The notes under the pieces were generated by a model. It worked only from the letters and a program-made list of their open reading frames with translations. It was not told the origin of the DNA and did no database searches. 7,204 bases of DNA, from the NCBI GenBank assembly GCA_049596815.1, contig JBMYLY010000064.1, positions 1 through 7,204 of the forward strand. The letters run 5' to 3'. This stretch comes from UBA724 sp049596815. GTDB lineage: Bacteria; Bacteroidota; Bacteroidia; Flavobacteriales; Flavobacteriaceae. A program made the position numbers and the translations under genes. Below, piece by piece: positions 5,818 through 7,204 of the stretch. Position 1 is the stretch's first letter, and the number at the start of each line of letters is the position of its first letter.

Positions 5818-6628
5818 ATTTTGCTTTTTTGAACACGTAAATGAGCGAGGAATACATCCCTGTACGATTTGCCTTACAGTTTGAGCGGGTGCCATTTATT
5901 AGGGCTCGTAGCCATGGAAAAGGATTTTTTTGAATTTTTTCTGACAACAATGCAATATAATAGGCATCCATGTGCAAGGGGTGTTGTTGCACCAACTCAA
6001 ACCCAAATTCATTAGCCATCTCTTTGATGCCGTTTGGTGTAAAGTGCCACAAATGTCGAGGAACATCATACGCCGCCCAATCGGCTTGGTAGTGCTGGGC
6101 GTCCCATGAGGCACAGTTAGGGAGCGCTATCACCAACACACCGTTTTGCGTAAGCGATGCATGTGCTTGTTTTAGGAAGTCTTGTGGGGATGGCAGGTGC
6201 TCTAAGACATGCCAAGCGGTGATGCAGTGATAGTGTTTCGATTTGACCCAATCAGAAACAAAAAGGTTTTCTTTTTGCTTGCCTTGGTGTATCAAGGGGT
6301 CATACCCCTTGGCGGTCCAGTCTTTGTTTTGAGCGGCTTGCACGAAAGCTCCTGTCCCTGCTCCAAAGTCTAAAAGGTTTCCCTTTTTTGGAACAAACCT
6401 ATTTAGAAGTTTTAACTTGTAAGTAATATTGAGCCGCCTCAAAAAACCATAAAGGGCATAAAAAAACCCTTGACTTTCTTGTTGGTGTGAGATATAATCC
6501 GGGTGGTCATAATACGGTTCTAGTAGCTCAGGGATGGGTTGTGTGAGGAATGCGGCATACTTTGTGTGAGGAACCAACTCAAACAACTGTCCGCTTACCA
6601 AATGATCTTTACACTGAAGGTTCTTCAC
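5816..6628 (-). CDS. Class I SAM-dependent methyltransferase (Methyltransf_23-like)
   Basis: This 270-residue protein is predicted to transfer a methyl group from S-adenosylmethionine; the acceptor is unknown. The Rossmann-type core shows motif I LLDFGAGTGAF (85-95), the acidic end of strand 2 in GYDPL (D110), AWHVLEHLPSP (138-148), the strand LVIALPN (165-171), and DVPRHLWHFTPNG (188-200), which is characteristic of the Methyltransf_23 group. The N-terminus (C6-K-D-H-L-V-S-G-Q-L-F-E-L, 6-18) is well conserved in flavobacterial relatives, as I recall them, and keeps one cysteine of what may once have been a zinc-binding module. The start is a GTG at 6628: there is no in-frame ATG before residue 204, and the upstream frame is closed by the mnmG stop. 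The gene follows mnmG after 27 bases holding a parS-like site and is probably co-transcribed with it. A tRNA or ribosome-related substrate is a guess from that neighbour only. Confidence 0.88.
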   Translation of the reverse strand: MKNLQCKDHLVSGQLFELVPHTKYAAFLTQPIPELLEPYYDHPDYISHQQESQGFFYALYGFLRRLNITYKLKLLNRFVPKKGNLLDFGAGTGAFVQAAQNKDWTAKGYDPLIHQGKQKENLFVSDWVKSKHYHCITAWHVLEHLPSPQDFLKQAHASLTQNGVLVIALPNCASWDAQHYQADWAAYDVPRHLWHFTPNGIKEMANEFGFELVQQHPLHMDAYYIALLSEKIQKNPFPWLRALINGTRSNCKANRTGMYSSLIYVFKKAK

Positions 6629-6641
6629 TTGTTTATTGTTG

Positions 6642-6655
6642 GTTCCACGTGGAAC
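6642..6655. other. parS: parS-like ParB-binding site (perfect 14-bp palindrome)
   Basis: GTTCCACGTGGAAC is a perfect inverted repeat centred on CACGTG. With flanks, the minus strand reads AGTTCCACGTGGAACC, which differs at one position from the Pseudomonas-type parS TGTTCCACGTGGAACC and is close to the Bacillus consensus TGTTTCACGTGAAACA. ParB proteins bind such 16-mers to organise and segregate the region around the replication origin. The site directly abuts the mnmG stop codon (6658-6656) and is the only CACGTG palindrome of this type in the window. It has no loop and so is not a terminator hairpin. Assignment as parS is by similarity; no parA or parB is in view. Confidence 0.7.
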
Positions 6656-7204
6656 TCATCGTCCCATATGCACAAGCAACACACTGATGTCGCTAGGGGA
6701 AACCCCGCTGATGCGAGAGGCTTGCGATAGGGTGGTGGGTTGTATTTCTGTCAACTTCTGGCGCGCTTCTGTAGACAGGGACTTGAGCTTGGAATAATCG
6801 AAGTTTTGAGGGATCGCGACAGCCTCCAGGCGGTCTAGCTTTTCCGCTTGTGCTTGTTCTTTTTCTATATAGCCCGCATACTTCACTTGGATTTCGGCCT
6901 GCTCTAATACTTCGGTTGGGAAATTGTTTTCTTCCACAAAAGATGATAGAGGCTCTGTATGAATAATGTCCTGAAGGCTCAGCTGTGGGCGCGCCAACAC
7001 CTTCGCCATTTTCATCGGCTGACGCATCGGTGTAGATTCATTTGCCTCTAATATAGGGTTCGCTATTTCAGGCTGAATGCTCGTAGACTTAAAAAAAGAA
7101 ATTAGCTTTTCAGACTGCTGGCTTTTGAGTTCCATCTGTCGCATTCGAGCATCAGAAGCAAGGCCTATTTTATGTGACAAGGGAGTAAGGCGCATATCGG
7201 CATT
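6656..7204 (-). CDS. mnmG: MnmG (GidA), tRNA uridine-5-carboxymethylaminomethyl modification enzyme, C-terminal part
   Basis: The last 182 residues of MnmG are visible; the full protein is about 620 residues, so its N-terminal FAD-binding domain lies beyond the right edge. MnmG works with the GTPase MnmE to install the cmnm5 group on the wobble uridine (U34) of several tRNAs, using FAD, NADH and methylenetetrahydrofolate. The visible part begins NADMRLTPLSHKIGLAS, the normal entry to the C-terminal helical region, and contains VKYAGYIEKEQ, IPQNFDY, LSTEARQKL and the closing PTTLSQASRISGVSPSDISVLLVHM, conserved in the family and involved in MnmE and tRNA contact. The frame is open to the edge, so the ATG at 7195 is an internal Met, not a start. 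The stop TGA is followed directly by the parS-like palindrome and then the methyltransferase gene. Confidence 0.96.
   Translation of the reverse strand, partial: NADMRLTPLSHKIGLASDARMRQMELKSQQSEKLISFFKSTSIQPEIANPILEANESTPMRQPMKMAKVLARPQLSLQDIIHTEPLSSFVEENNFPTEVLEQAEIQVKYAGYIEKEQAQAEKLDRLEAVAIPQNFDYSKLKSLSTEARQKLTEIQPTTLSQASRISGVSPSDISVLLVHMGR

Noticed and set aside
6642..6655. The palindrome as a transcription terminator for mnmG
   Set aside because: It has no loop bases and no following U-tract, so it cannot form a usual intrinsic terminator hairpin; a protein-binding site fits better.
6656..7195. A complete 179-residue gene beginning at the ATG at 7195
   Set aside because: The frame stays open to the window edge with MnmG-like residues (Asn-Ala-Asp) before the Met, so this is the C-terminal part of a longer gene.
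1..7204. Defence island, mobile element, CRISPR or other novel multi-gene system
   Set aside because: All eight genes belong to recognised families, mostly conserved housekeeping. There are no transposase, integrase or phage genes, no spaced repeats and no terminal inverted repeats.

Overview
The window looks like a chromosomal housekeeping segment of a bacterium in the Bacteroidota, most likely class Flavobacteriia. Three things point there. The proteins are typical of that lineage: a DUF4837 lipoprotein, a membrane-anchored M23 endopeptidase with the flavobacterial N-terminus, and a GH3-family protein. The four divergent gene starts each carry a Bacteroidota-type -7 box (TAnnTTTG). No convincing Shine-Dalgarno sequence precedes any start. 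Genus cannot be settled from this stretch. I see no mobile element, CRISPR array, tRNA or rRNA, and no gap over 300 bases without a gene; coding density is above 95%.

Layout, left to right. (1) Minus strand, 1-2035: an M23/LytM peptidoglycan endopeptidase followed after one base by a GH3-family protein that runs off the left edge. (2) Plus strand, 2109-2291: tatA, divergent from the M23 gene across a 73-base promoter region. (3) Minus strand, 2288-4476: pgk followed after 20 bases by a DUF4837 lipoprotein gene, whose stop codon overlaps that of tatA tail to tail. (4) Plus strand, 4577-5725: a DNA polymerase III delta' subunit (holB-like), divergent from pgk across a 100-base promoter region. 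(5) Minus strand, 5816-7204: the 3' part of mnmG, entering from the right edge, followed after 27 bases by a class I SAM-dependent methyltransferase.

The genes do not form one pathway. They cover cell-wall remodelling (M23), Tat export (tatA), glycolysis (pgk), replication (delta') and tRNA wobble modification (mnmG), with GH3, DUF4837 and the methyltransferase of unknown specific role. Regulation appears simple: two divergent promoter pairs drive four transcription units.

The two most interesting items are non-coding. The first is a perfect 14-bp palindrome, GTTCCACGTGGAAC at 6642-6655, that matches the core of ParB-binding parS centromere sites and sits directly behind the mnmG stop codon. 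The second is promoter placement: the -7 boxes of the M23 and holB-like genes end only 5 and 3 bases before their ATG codons, which predicts leaderless or nearly leaderless mRNAs. I found no convincing previously undescribed multi-gene system.
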